From: Myroides sp.
GTDB lineage: Bacteria > Bacteroidota > Bacteroidia > Flavobacteriales > Flavobacteriaceae
NCBI GenBank assembly: GCA_018384465.1
Contig: JAHAYQ010000141.1
Coordinates: 1-11,274, forward strand
DNA length: 11,274 nucleotides
Reading direction: 5' to 3'
Part shown: positions 1 to 5,911 of the stretch, one piece after another
Position numbering within the stretch: position 1 is the first letter of the stretch
How the letters are laid out: each line of letters opens with the position of its first letter
Notes under the pieces: generated by a model
The model's input: only the letters and a program-made list of their open reading frames with translations
Databases searched by the model: none
What the model was told of the DNA's origin: nothing
Program-made: the position numbers and the translations under genes

Positions 1-14
1 TTAGAAAGAACTTG

Positions 15-88
15 AGCCTCTGGAGGGACTCGAACCCACGACCTGCTGATTACAAATCAGCTGCTCTAGCCAGCTGAGCTACAGAGGC
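15..88 (-). tRNA. tRNA-Thr (anticodon UGU)
   Basis: Read on the minus strand this folds into a complete cloverleaf of 74 nt. The 7-bp acceptor stem (GCCTCTG/CAGAGGC) is perfect, the D stem is GCTC/GAGC, and the anticodon stem GCTGA/TCAGC holds the loop TTTGTAA. That loop places UGU at positions 34-36, so it reads ACA and other Thr codons. The T loop is TTCGAGT. The T stem GTGGG/CCCTC has one apparent U-U mismatch at its second pair, which is mild and does not suggest a pseudogene. The discriminator base is U and CCA is not encoded. A near-consensus promoter lies directly upstream. Transcription continues toward the left edge, so further tRNAs or a terminator may lie outside the window. Confidence 0.96.
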
Positions 89-104
89 GACTCATTTACG
101 GATG

Positions 105-134
105 CAAATATACTGCTGTTTTTTGATTCTGCAA
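105..134 (-). promoter_or_regulatory. Bacteroidota-type sigma-A promoter of tRNA-Thr
   Basis: On the minus strand TTG (132-134) is followed after exactly 19 nt by TATATTTG (105-112), a full match to the TTG-N(17-23)-TAnnTTTG consensus of the phylum. Transcription would begin near position 99, giving a leader of about 11 nt before the tRNA 5' end. It lies in the 69-bp gap downstream of the 88-residue gene, where I see no terminator, so read-through from that operon is also possible. Confidence 0.75.
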
Positions 135-157
135 GAGCTTCCGCACCTTTTTTTTAA

Positions 158-424
158 CTACAAATTATTAATTTTTTCAACTAATTGATTTGCAGATTCT
201 TCCAAATCAGAATAAATTGTTTTAAAATGTGCTTTCTTATTTTCAGCCTTTTTATCGTTTACACGAGTAATAAGCGCATCAAATGTACCAATTGCTTCAT
301 CAATAATTGCTTGTGATTCAGAAGTTGGTTTTCCAGAAGTTGACATCTCCCAAATATAAACTGCTTCAATAATATCACCTAAAACAAAATTAATGTCTTT
401 TTTTAAGTTTCTAACGTTTGCCAT
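158..424 (-). CDS. Small conserved helical protein of unknown function (88 aa)
   Basis: I do not recognise a named family. The 88-residue product has no signal peptide, membrane segment or cysteine. It is rich in Lys, Glu, Asp and Asn and looks largely alpha-helical, with heptad-like stretches at about residues 9-27 and 37-86, so it is probably a soluble cytoplasmic protein. The ATG start is 6 nt beyond the manA stop codon, so the two genes are very likely co-transcribed and perhaps translationally coupled. It is the last gene of the idi-PTPS-manA run and ends with TAG 69 bp before the tRNA gene. Codon use and AT content resemble the neighbours. It is probably real because of the tight spacing, the normal composition and the intact frame; its function cannot be inferred from manA alone. 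Confidence 0.8.
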   Translation of the reverse strand: MANVRNLKKDINFVLGDIIEAVYIWEMSTSGKPTSESQAIIDEAIGTFDALITRVNDKKAENKKAHFKTIYSDLEESANQLVEKINNL

Positions 425-430
425 AATAAA

Positions 431-1444
431 TTATATTTTATTTATAAATACTTCTAATAATGTTGCTTGCCCCTTAATCTCTAAATTTTGTAAACAGGCA
501 GGAACTAAAATTGTTTGGCCTTCTTTTATATTTAAACATTCGGTATTGGTGCAAAGTGTTGCGTTTCCTTCCGTGCAAATATACACCGTAAAAGTTTCGC
601 TGTTGTGCTGTTTTTTATAAATTGATGTTAAGCTTACCAAATTTGTAGTAAAATAAGGACAATCGACCAAAGCAACCGATGCGTCTTCTTCTTTTACATA
701 ATCAATCTTGGTTTGTTTCTTTTGATAATTAATCGCTTCTAAGGCTAAATCAACGTGTAATTCACGTTCTTTTCCGTTGGCATCTACACGATCCCAATCA
801 TATACCCTATAAGTAATATCCGATGTTTGTTGAATTTCAGCTAATAAAATACCCCCGCCAATAGCATGTATCGTACCTGTTTCGATAAAAAAGACATCAC
901 CTTTTTTTACATAATATTCTTGTAATACCGACGGTAATGTTTTATTATCAAGATGCTCTAAATATTCTTCAGCAGAACTATCATTTTTAAATCCTAAAAT
1001 AATACGTGCATTTTCATCAGCTTGCATGATGTACCACATTTCGGTTTTACCGAACGAATTATGTCTTTTTTTGGCTAATTCATCATTTGGATGCAACTGA
1101 ATAGACAAATCAGTTTTGGCATCTAAAAATTTAAAAAGCAACGGAAATTGTCTGCCGTATTTTTGATATACCTTGGAACCCAAAATTTCTTCAGGATATT
1201 TTTCTATGAGATTCGCTAATGAAACACCTTGATAAATGCCATGTGAAACGATATTCACGTCGGTATCTATCATAGAAATCTCCCAACTTTCACCGATATG
1301 CTCATTTGGCAAGGACTTTCCTAATGTCTTTAATTTGGATCCTCCCCAAATTCGTTCTTTAAGAATAGGCTGAAAGCTAAGCGGATACGCTTGAAATGCT
1401 GATGTATGTTTAGGTAAATCTATATGTTTTTTTGTTGTGTTCAA
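431..1444 (-). CDS. manA: Mannose-6-phosphate isomerase, class I (TTG start)
   Basis: This is a zinc-dependent cupin enzyme that interconverts mannose 6-phosphate and fructose 6-phosphate in the cytoplasm. It feeds GDP-mannose and other sugar nucleotides for surface polysaccharides, or lets the cell catabolise mannose. The N-terminal region has the family's PILKERIWGG (26-35) and WEIS (54-57) segments. The metal ligands are visible as Q116 and H118 in QLHPND, E135 in KTEMW, and H193 in GTIHAIGGG. The conserved QQTSDITYRVYDWDR segment is at 205-219, and a C-terminal cupin-like barrel completes 337 residues, a usual length for the short bacterial form. The start is TTG at 1442-1444: an in-frame TAG lies three codons upstream, and the first in-frame ATG (codon 58) would remove conserved sequence. 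It follows the PTPS gene by 68 bp and precedes the 88-residue gene by 6 nt. The 68-bp gap contains AAAATTTG, one mismatch from a -7 box, so a separate promoter is possible. Confidence 0.94.
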   Translation of the reverse strand: MNTTKKHIDLPKHTSAFQAYPLSFQPILKERIWGGSKLKTLGKSLPNEHIGESWEISMIDTDVNIVSHGIYQGVSLANLIEKYPEEILGSKVYQKYGRQFPLLFKFLDAKTDLSIQLHPNDELAKKRHNSFGKTEMWYIMQADENARIILGFKNDSSAEEYLEHLDNKTLPSVLQEYYVKKGDVFFIETGTIHAIGGGILLAEIQQTSDITYRVYDWDRVDANGKERELHVDLALEAINYQKKQTKIDYVKEEDASVALVDCPYFTTNLVSLTSIYKKQHNSETFTVYICTEGNATLCTNTECLNIKEGQTILVPACLQNLEIKGQATLLEVFINKI

Positions 1445-1512
1445 TACTAACTACGTTCACGTAAATTAAGTGTGCAATTTACAAATTTTATTAAATGATT
1501 AAATTAAAATTA

Positions 1513-1923
1513 TCACAAACCGCAGTACTTAACAAAATTTCGTGGTGTTTCGTACAAAGTGATTTCTAAATCAAATTTTAAAGGTAATTTTTTTCGCAAT
1601 TTATGCCAAATGACATATGCTATATGTTCTGCTGTGGGGTTTAAATCTTGAAATTCTGGCACATCAAGGTTTAAGTTTTTATGATCAAACGGTACTTCTA
1701 CTTCTTGGTATATCAAATCGCTTAAATCTTTAATATCTATCACATAACCCGTTTCGGGATTTACAGTTCCCGTAACAGCTACAATTAACTCATAATTATG
1801 TCCGTGAAAATTAGGATTGTTGCATTTGCCAAAAACTTTTTGGTTTTTTTCATCCGACCAATCTTTTCGATATAAACGGTGCGCTGCATTAAAATGCGCC
1901 TTTCTGCAAACGGTAACTCTCAT
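1513..1923 (-). CDS. 6-pyruvoyl / 6-carboxy-tetrahydropterin synthase family protein (COG0720)
   Basis: This is a T-fold pterin enzyme that acts on 7,8-dihydroneopterin triphosphate. QueD makes 6-carboxy-tetrahydropterin for queuosine and 7-deazaguanine synthesis; the eukaryotic-type enzyme makes 6-pyruvoyl-tetrahydropterin for tetrahydrobiopterin. Zinc ligands are H15 (FNAAH) and H40 and H42 (HGH). The catalytic cysteine is C34, D80-H81 (FDHKNLN) supplies the other catalytic pair, and E125 (YETP) should bind the pterin ring. The length of 136 residues is between bacterial QueD (about 120) and animal PTPS (about 145). The spacing is C-x5-HGH within FGKCNNPNFHGHNY, which resembles animal PTPS more than the C-x3-HGH of E. 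coli QueD. I therefore leave the symbol blank, although pipelines would usually write queD. No queC, queE or folE lies nearby to decide. The ATG is only 3 nt beyond the idi stop (TAA TAG ATG), so the genes share an mRNA. Confidence 0.93.
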   Translation of the reverse strand: MRVTVCRKAHFNAAHRLYRKDWSDEKNQKVFGKCNNPNFHGHNYELIVAVTGTVNPETGYVIDIKDLSDLIYQEVEVPFDHKNLNLDVPEFQDLNPTAEHIAYVIWHKLRKKLPLKFDLEITLYETPRNFVKYCGL

Positions 1924-1926
1924 CTA

Positions 1927-2457
1927 TTAAATTTTCTGTGCTTCGATAAAATGATAAAACTTTTCAAAAATTATTTTAAACCAAGCGGTGTAGCTTTCAG
2001 GGTGGTCTTTCATATCTTGCTTAATTGCTTCCAAGCTCATCCATTTCCAGGCTTCTACCTCTTCCCTGTTGATATTTGGGTCTTGATTAGAATATCCTAT
2101 CATGACATGATCCAATTCATGCTCTGTTAATCCATTATCAAAGGGAGCTTTATAGATAAACGAAAACAATTCTTTTAAATCTACCTGAAAACCCATTTCT
2201 TCTAGTAAACGGCGTTTACCTGCAGCAATATTTGTTTCGCCAGCACGTTGGTGACTGCAACAAGTATTTGTCCATAACAAAGGAGAATGGTATTTGCTAG
2301 CTGCGCGTTGTTGCAACATCACCTCGTTTTTATCGTTTAAAATAAAAACAGAAAAGGCGCGGTGCAATAAAGCTTTTTCGTGCGCTTCTATCTTTTCCAT
2401 AGAACCAATTGGCTCATCATTTTCGTTTACTAAAATAACTTGTTCTTGAATAATCAT
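1927..2457 (-). CDS. idi: Isopentenyl-diphosphate delta-isomerase, type I
   Basis: This Nudix-fold, metal-dependent enzyme interconverts isopentenyl and dimethylallyl diphosphate, balancing precursors for menaquinone, undecaprenol and carotenoids. The 176-residue product matches the usual bacterial length. Visible active-site features are H26 and H32 in EAHEKALLHRAF, the LWTNTCCSH block (61-69) with catalytic C67 and metal ligand H69, a degenerate Nudix helix (RRLLEEMGF, 82-90), and E112 and E114 in TEHELDHV, which supply the acid and metal ligand. SHQ replaces the SHP or GHP seen in many homologues; this is next to the ligand and not disruptive. It starts with ATG downstream of a TAnnTTTG box at 2477-2484, and a terminator for the gene upstream ends just before that, so idi is the first gene of the operon with the pterin synthase, manA and the 88-residue gene. 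Confidence 0.95.
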   Translation of the reverse strand: MIIQEQVILVNENDEPIGSMEKIEAHEKALLHRAFSVFILNDKNEVMLQQRAASKYHSPLLWTNTCCSHQRAGETNIAAGKRRLLEEMGFQVDLKELFSFIYKAPFDNGLTEHELDHVMIGYSNQDPNINREEVEAWKWMSLEAIKQDMKDHPESYTAWFKIIFEKFYHFIEAQKI

Positions 2458-2476
2458 TTCGCATCATTGTAAAGTT

Positions 2477-2484
2477 CAAATTTA
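2477..2484 (-). promoter_or_regulatory. Probable -7 box of the idi promoter
   Basis: The minus strand reads TAAATTTG, an exact match to the Bacteroidota -7 consensus TAnnTTTG. Transcription would begin near 2471 and give a leader of about 13 nt before the idi ATG. The -33 element is weak: the position about 19 nt upstream is TTT rather than TTG. It sits between the terminator at 2502-2530 and the start codon, which is where a promoter is needed. Confidence 0.5.
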
Positions 2485-2501
2485 CTACAATTAATACGAA
2501 T

Positions 2502-2530
2502 AAAAAACACCCTTGTTAGAAAGGGTGTTT
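2502..2530 (-). terminator. Rho-independent terminator after the T9SS-sorted protein gene
   Basis: A perfect 10-bp stem is formed by 2505-2514 and 2521-2530, with a 6-nt loop. On the minus strand it is followed by a run of T that begins inside the stem and extends to 2502. It lies 18 nt beyond the stop codon at 2548 and separates that gene from idi. Confidence 0.9.
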
Positions 2531-2547
2531 ATACAAATTTTGCTGTG

Positions 2548-3861
2548 TTACTTAACAATAATTTTGTTAGTTGTTACTTGACCATTATAAGTGGAAACAA
2601 TTAAATAAACACCGTTTGACGAAAAAGTGGTATCGTAAACGTAACTTTCTGTATTGTTTACTTCTTTTTTATCTATTAATTTACCATCTACTGTAAATAC
2701 ATGAATTTTTAAATTTGTTGTGTGTCCAAAGTTATAAGCTACACTCACCGTTTCATTAATTGATGCCGGATTTGGATACGCATGTACTTTAGTATCGTGG
2801 TTTAATACTATTTCAGGTTTATTAGTGTCCGTTTTAGCATTGGTAGTATAGACGATACTGAATGTGTCAAAACCATTACCGTCTTGATCGAACAATACAT
2901 TTTCAAACACTAATGAATTTTCATCGATTTTCCCCGGTACTTTTAATACATCACCTTCTGTAGAAAAAGTGGCTGCTGATTGGTTAATTGCTAATTCGTA
3001 AGTTCCGTTAGTTTTCAACTCCGTACCTAAATTAAATTTCAACGTACTAAGGTTTGATGTGTTTGTTTGTACCAACCATGAAGACCGCAACAATTCACCA
3101 TCGTTTATGGATGTAAAATGAGTATCGACATTGTTTGATCCAACAAACAAATATTCGTTATTATTAAAATTATTCGAAGTGATTTCTAAACGTTTATCAA
3201 CAGAATTTATCGTATTTGTTTTATTCAATTTAAAATAATCACTCCTACCTAAACCTGTAATATGGTTGTTGTATTGTTGATTTAGGGCGTGGTTCCAAAT
3301 TTGTCGACCGTTAGCGTCTACATAATTAGCTGGATTAATGAGCGATATACCATATTTTACTGATAAATAGGTTTGTATTTGCTGATGGTCTAATTCGGTA
3401 AAAGTGTCGTTTACATAAATAACTTCATACACATCGGTTAAATCATTGTGTTGATCAACGATGCTTACATAGTTTTTATCACCGGTAGCGTTAGGAAAAT
3501 TGAATCCATATTTTACAATGGCTCCCGTTTTTCTTTTTTCTTCCACTTTTTGAACATCGTGGTAATTGATGTTATGTGTAGTTACTGTATGTTGATAACA
3601 TGTAAAAGTAAAATTCATTAAATCTTTTTCAACCGCATCTTCTGATTTGAACACTAAATAAAAATTAGAATGTCCAGAACCTATAGCAGTAGTTAAAGAT
3701 TGACTTGAATCGTTATTAGCCAACGCATTTTTATGAAACACTTGTTTATGATTTTGACCTTGTAATGGTTGTGCCCAAAATGATGCACGGTCTTCAAATG
3801 TTTGTGCAGATACTGTTGCTGATGTGAACAAGACTGCAGCTAAAAGTAAATTTCTTTTCAT
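2548..3861 (-). CDS. Exported protein with C-terminal T9SS type A sorting domain
   Basis: The 437-residue product begins with a Sec signal peptide: KR at residues 3-4, a hydrophobic stretch 5-12, and probable cleavage after ATVSA at residue 19. The C-terminal 80 residues (about 358-437) form a type A sorting domain. Its diagnostic elements are YPNP (362-365), a VDGKLI turn, SNGVYLI (415-421) and the terminal NKIIVK. The protein should therefore cross the inner membrane by Sec and the outer membrane by the type IX system, then be released or attached to the cell surface. The middle contains LDHQQIQTYLSVKYGISL (157-174) followed by a GLGRSDYFKLN segment (203-213). This pair recurs in T9SS cargo proteins of the DUF8202 type, often near LamG-like or adhesin domains. 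No catalytic motif is visible, so a structural or adhesive role is only a guess. It has terminators on both sides and a possible weak -7 box (TATTTTCG, 3882-3889), so it is monocistronic. Confidence 0.88.
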   Translation of the reverse strand: MKRNLLLAAVLFTSATVSAQTFEDRASFWAQPLQGQNHKQVFHKNALANNDSSQSLTTAIGSGHSNFYLVFKSEDAVEKDLMNFTFTCYQHTVTTHNINYHDVQKVEEKRKTGAIVKYGFNFPNATGDKNYVSIVDQHNDLTDVYEVIYVNDTFTELDHQQIQTYLSVKYGISLINPANYVDANGRQIWNHALNQQYNNHITGLGRSDYFKLNKTNTINSVDKRLEITSNNFNNNEYLFVGSNNVDTHFTSINDGELLRSSWLVQTNTSNLSTLKFNLGTELKTNGTYELAINQSAATFSTEGDVLKVPGKIDENSLVFENVLFDQDGNGFDTFSIVYTTNAKTDTNKPEIVLNHDTKVHAYPNPASINETVSVAYNFGHTTNLKIHVFTVDGKLIDKKEVNNTESYVYDTTFSSNGVYLIVSTYNGQVTTNKIIVK

Positions 3862-3911
3862 AATTTTTCTGTATTATACATCGAAAATACAATTAATAAA
3901 GGAATATAAAT

Positions 3912-3939
3912 AAAAAAACTCATAAAATTTTATGAGTTT
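3912..3939 (-). terminator. Terminator of the ftsY-lipoprotein-dciA operon, overlapping the last stop codon
   Basis: Positions 3916-3939 are a perfect 24-nt inverted repeat with an AT-rich centre. On the minus strand it is followed by seven T's (3918 down to 3912). The TAA stop of the DUF721 gene (3938-3940) lies within the outer edge of the stem, so translation must end as the hairpin forms. The stem is mostly A-T, so termination may be partial. Confidence 0.8.
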
Positions 3940-4252
3940 ACCTAAGAATTATTTTTTTTACCACTTCTTTACCTAAATCTTCATTTAGCATTTTGATAAT
4001 TTTATCAATACCATAACTTAATTCTTCTCGTAACACATTAGATGATAAGGCCACAAAAAGAGTATCTCTTCGTAGTTCAATGTGCGTAGTGTAATTTGCA
4101 ATTCCTGGACCCAAAAGTTTTTTCCATGCTTCGCGAACATTGAGTTTATCAAATCCTTTTTCCAAATTATAGCCTTCAATCATTTTGCCCAATACGTCTT
4201 GGATTGATGATTCTTCGTGCAGACGTTTATATGGATTGAATTTTTTACTCAT
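3938..4252 (-). CDS. DUF721 / DciA-like protein
   Basis: The 104-residue product matches the DUF721 family, to which DciA, the ancestral loader of the replicative helicase DnaB, belongs. The visible hallmarks are a helix at about 15-30 (SIQDVLGKMIEGYNL), a W43 in the REAWKKLLGPGIANYT segment (40-55), then HIELRRDTLFVALSSNVLREEL (57-78), the KH-like core with its conserved SxxLRxEL, and a C-terminal LGKEVVKKIILR. The N-terminal extension before residue 14 is short, and no long disordered tail as in proteobacterial DciA is present. It overlaps the lipoprotein gene by 8 nt and is the third gene of the ftsY operon. Flavobacterial DUF721 proteins are generally of this compact size. The helicase-loading role is known for other phyla and is inferred here; an RNA-binding role is an alternative. 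Confidence 0.88.
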   Translation of the reverse strand: MSKKFNPYKRLHEESSIQDVLGKMIEGYNLEKGFDKLNVREAWKKLLGPGIANYTTHIELRRDTLFVALSSNVLREELSYGIDKIIKMLNEDLGKEVVKKIILR

Positions 4253-4667
4253 TGATAGTAATAGGTGTAAATCTTTTATAGGTGTATTTAATATCGTTTT
4301 CGTTGATGATGATTAATTCTTCAGTCGTTAATTTATCAATCTTTTCAGACCATTTAGCATAATCGGTTGCGTATTTAAGATAGGTTGCATTGGCTGAATC
4401 AACTACCGTAAAATGCTCTTTTATATTATTTGATTGAGTAGATCCATCTAATTGAGGTACTACTTTTGATCGTACTCCTCGCTTATCTTTCAATTCAAAA
4501 AAATCAACATTGTTGTTTGATTGAAATTCTTTTTTATCGCCTTCAGAAGTTTGTACTTCACTAATTTCCCAATAACCATTTAAGTGTATCAGTTCTTCAC
4601 TGGAAATTGGTTTAGAGCAGCTTACAAAAATAAGCGTCAACCAAAATAAAATTACTATTTTTTTCAT
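4245..4667 (-). CDS. Small lipoprotein of unknown function
   Basis: The 140-residue product starts with a lipoprotein signal: KK at 2-3, a hydrophobic core at 4-15 and a lipobox ending FVSC, with lipidated C17. The mature part begins SKPISSEELIHLNGYWEI. The HLNGYWEISEV motif (28-38) resembles the first strand of small lipocalin-like lipoproteins common in Flavobacteriia, and several later segments look like beta strands (FFELKD, HFTVVD, IKYTYKRF). I cannot assign a ligand. Its ATG shares one base with the ftsY stop (TAATG), and its end overlaps the DUF721 gene by 8 nt, so all three are almost certainly translated from one message with coupling. No aspartate lies at +2, but retention rules derived from E. 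coli do not carry over to this phylum, so the final membrane is unclear. Confidence 0.87.
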   Translation of the reverse strand: MKKIVILFWLTLIFVSCSKPISSEELIHLNGYWEISEVQTSEGDKKEFQSNNNVDFFELKDKRGVRSKVVPQLDGSTQSNNIKEHFTVVDSANATYLKYATDYAKWSEKIDKLTTEELIIINENDIKYTYKRFTPITINE

Positions 4668-5620
4668 TATTTAAAGAATGAATCTACGAATTCGTATTTA
4701 TTAAAAACCTGCAAATCTTCGATGCCCTCTCCTACTCCGATGTATTTTACTGGAATTTGAAATTGATCTGAAATACCAATAACCACGCCTCCTTTTGCAG
4801 TTCCGTCTAATTTTGTTACAGCTAAGGACGTAACTTCGGTTGCTGCTGTAAATTGTTTAGCTTGCTCAAAAGCGTTTTGACCGGTAGATCCGTCTAAAAC
4901 CAACATAACATCGTGAGGTGCATCATCTATCACTTTTTGCATTACTCGTTTCACTTTTGTCAACTCATTCATTAAATTGACTTTATTATGTAAGCGACCA
5001 GCGGTATCAATAATTACTACATCGGCATTTTGCGCTACAGCCGACTCTAAGGTATCAAAAGCCACCGAGGCTGGATCAGAACCCATATTTTGTTTTACTA
5101 TAGGTACATCAACACGATCGGCCCAAATTTGTAACTGATCTATTGCTGCGGCGCGGAAAGTATCTGCTGCACCTAACACTACTTTATAACCCGCTTTTTT
5201 AAATTGGTACGCTAATTTACCAATAGTGGTGGTTTTACCCACACCGTTTACACCAACGACCATTAACACATAAGGTTTTTTATCCTTAGGGATATCAAAT
5301 TCGGTAGCTTCACCTGATTTCGTTTCAGATAATAAGGCCGATATTTCGTCACGTAGAATTTTATTTAATTCCTCCGTACCCAAATATTTATCACGTGCAA
5401 CGCGCTCTTCAATACGGTTGATAATTTTCAAAGTGGTATTTACACCTACATCAGACGATATCAAAACATCTTCCAGATCATCTAATACCTCATCATCTAC
5501 TTTTGATTTTCCTGCAACTGCCTTAGACAGCTTATCAAAAAAAGATGTTTTTGACTTTTCTAATCCTTTATCAAGTGTTTCTTTCTTTTCTGATGAAAAC
5601 AAACGCTTAAAAAAACTCAT
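4667..5620 (-). CDS. ftsY: Signal recognition particle receptor FtsY
   Basis: This SRP-family GTPase docks ribosome-SRP complexes at the inner membrane for co-translational insertion. The 317-residue protein has a very short amphipathic N-terminus (FFKRLFSS) in place of the long acidic A domain of E. coli, an N domain helical bundle at about 25-105, and a complete G domain. GTPase motifs are the P-loop GVNGVGKTT (123-131), DTFRAAA (153-159), DTAGR (205-209), TKLDG (269-273) and the closing GVGEGIEDLQVF (295-306). The 5-residue spacing and order are intact, so the enzyme should be functional. It lies directly downstream of the bL28-bL33-DUF4295 operon, an order typical of Flavobacteriia, but a terminator and its own -7 box (5640-5647) separate the two units. 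It heads an operon with a lipoprotein and a DUF721 gene. Confidence 0.97.
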   Translation of the reverse strand: MSFFKRLFSSEKKETLDKGLEKSKTSFFDKLSKAVAGKSKVDDEVLDDLEDVLISSDVGVNTTLKIINRIEERVARDKYLGTEELNKILRDEISALLSETKSGEATEFDIPKDKKPYVLMVVGVNGVGKTTTIGKLAYQFKKAGYKVVLGAADTFRAAAIDQLQIWADRVDVPIVKQNMGSDPASVAFDTLESAVAQNADVVIIDTAGRLHNKVNLMNELTKVKRVMQKVIDDAPHDVMLVLDGSTGQNAFEQAKQFTAATEVTSLAVTKLDGTAKGGVVIGISDQFQIPVKYIGVGEGIEDLQVFNKYEFVDSFFK

Positions 5621-5639
5621 ATACTACAATTTTAAGAAA

Positions 5640-5647
5640 CAAATATA
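5640..5647 (-). promoter_or_regulatory. Probable -7 box of the ftsY promoter
   Basis: The minus strand reads TATATTTG, an exact TAnnTTTG match, 19 nt before the ftsY ATG, so the leader would be only about 13 nt. No TTG is present at a proper -33 distance. An inverted repeat at 5670-5683 occupies the place where that element would be, so activity may depend on a regulator. Confidence 0.5.
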
Positions 5648-5669
5648 CTGATATTAATTATATTATTTT

Positions 5670-5683
5670 CTGATAAATATCAG
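5670..5683. repeat. Short inverted repeat upstream of ftsY (possible operator)
   Basis: CTGATA-AA-TATCAG is a perfect 6-bp inverted repeat with a 2-bp spacer. A further CTGATA half-site lies at 5648-5653, exactly 22 bp away and adjacent to the -7 box. Two-turn spacing suggests protein binding on one face, but the composition is AT-rich and chance is a fair alternative. Confidence 0.3.
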
Positions 5684-5695
5684 ATGTGTTAAAAT

Positions 5696-5728
5696 AAAAA
5701 AAAGCTACCTAAAATTTAGATAGCTTTT
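5696..5728 (-). terminator. Terminator of the rpmB-rpmG-DUF4295 operon
   Basis: Positions 5700-5710 pair with 5718-5728 in an 11-bp stem (one G-U pair in the minus-strand RNA) around a 7-nt loop. On the minus strand the stem is followed by a T run down to 5696, interrupted once and continuing to 5691. It lies about 20 nt beyond the DUF4295 stop codon and isolates the ribosomal genes from ftsY. Confidence 0.88.
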
Positions 5729-5748
5729 GAAACTTTATTTGTTGAAGA

Positions 5749-5901
5749 TTATTTCTTTTTTAAGAAATCATCAACTAATTCAGGAGCCATAACTGCTTCA
5801 ACGAATGTGTAAGCCCCTGTTTTAGGAGATTTAACCATTTTAATAGCTTTGGTTAAACGTTTAGATCCTGTTTGTAATGATGCTACAGACTTCTTTGCCA
5901 T
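5749..5901 (-). CDS. DUF4295 family protein, probable Bacteroidota-specific ribosomal protein
   Basis: This 50-residue gene reads MAKKSVASLQTG at its start and ends ELVDDFLKKK. The product is highly basic (11 Lys and 1 Arg), has no cysteine or membrane segment, and opens with the MAKK sequence seen also in the adjacent bL33. Family membership (DUF4295) follows from the sequence and from its fixed place after rpmG in Flavobacteriia. It starts 10 nt beyond the bL33 stop and is followed by the operon terminator, so it is made in the same message as two 50S proteins. From memory, a cryo-EM structure of the Flavobacterium johnsoniae ribosome reported an extra 50S protein named bL38; the size, charge and location here fit that protein, but I cannot confirm the identity from sequence alone. 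It is short enough to be missed by many length cut-offs. Confidence 0.93.
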   Translation of the reverse strand: MAKKSVASLQTGSKRLTKAIKMVKSPKTGAYTFVEAVMAPELVDDFLKKK

Positions 5902-5911
5902 GACTCAAAAA

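Noticed and set aside
393..620. Plus-strand open frame of 75 codons over the manA end
   Set aside because: It is antisense to manA and the 88-residue gene, both supported by family features or tight spacing; the translation is low-complexity and has no promoter.
1879..2130. Plus-strand open frame of 83 codons across the idi/PTPS junction
   Set aside because: It is the shadow of two well-supported enzyme genes on the other strand and has a Phe-rich, implausible composition.
1927..2457. A second reading of idi as a generic Nudix hydrolase
   Set aside because: The Nudix box is degenerate as expected for type I isomerase, and the TNTCCSH and EHE motifs are specific to idi.
5418..5651. Plus-strand open frame of 77 codons over the ftsY start
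   Set aside because: It is antisense to the conserved FtsY N domain and carries a Ser/Thr-rich run that mirrors ftsY codons.
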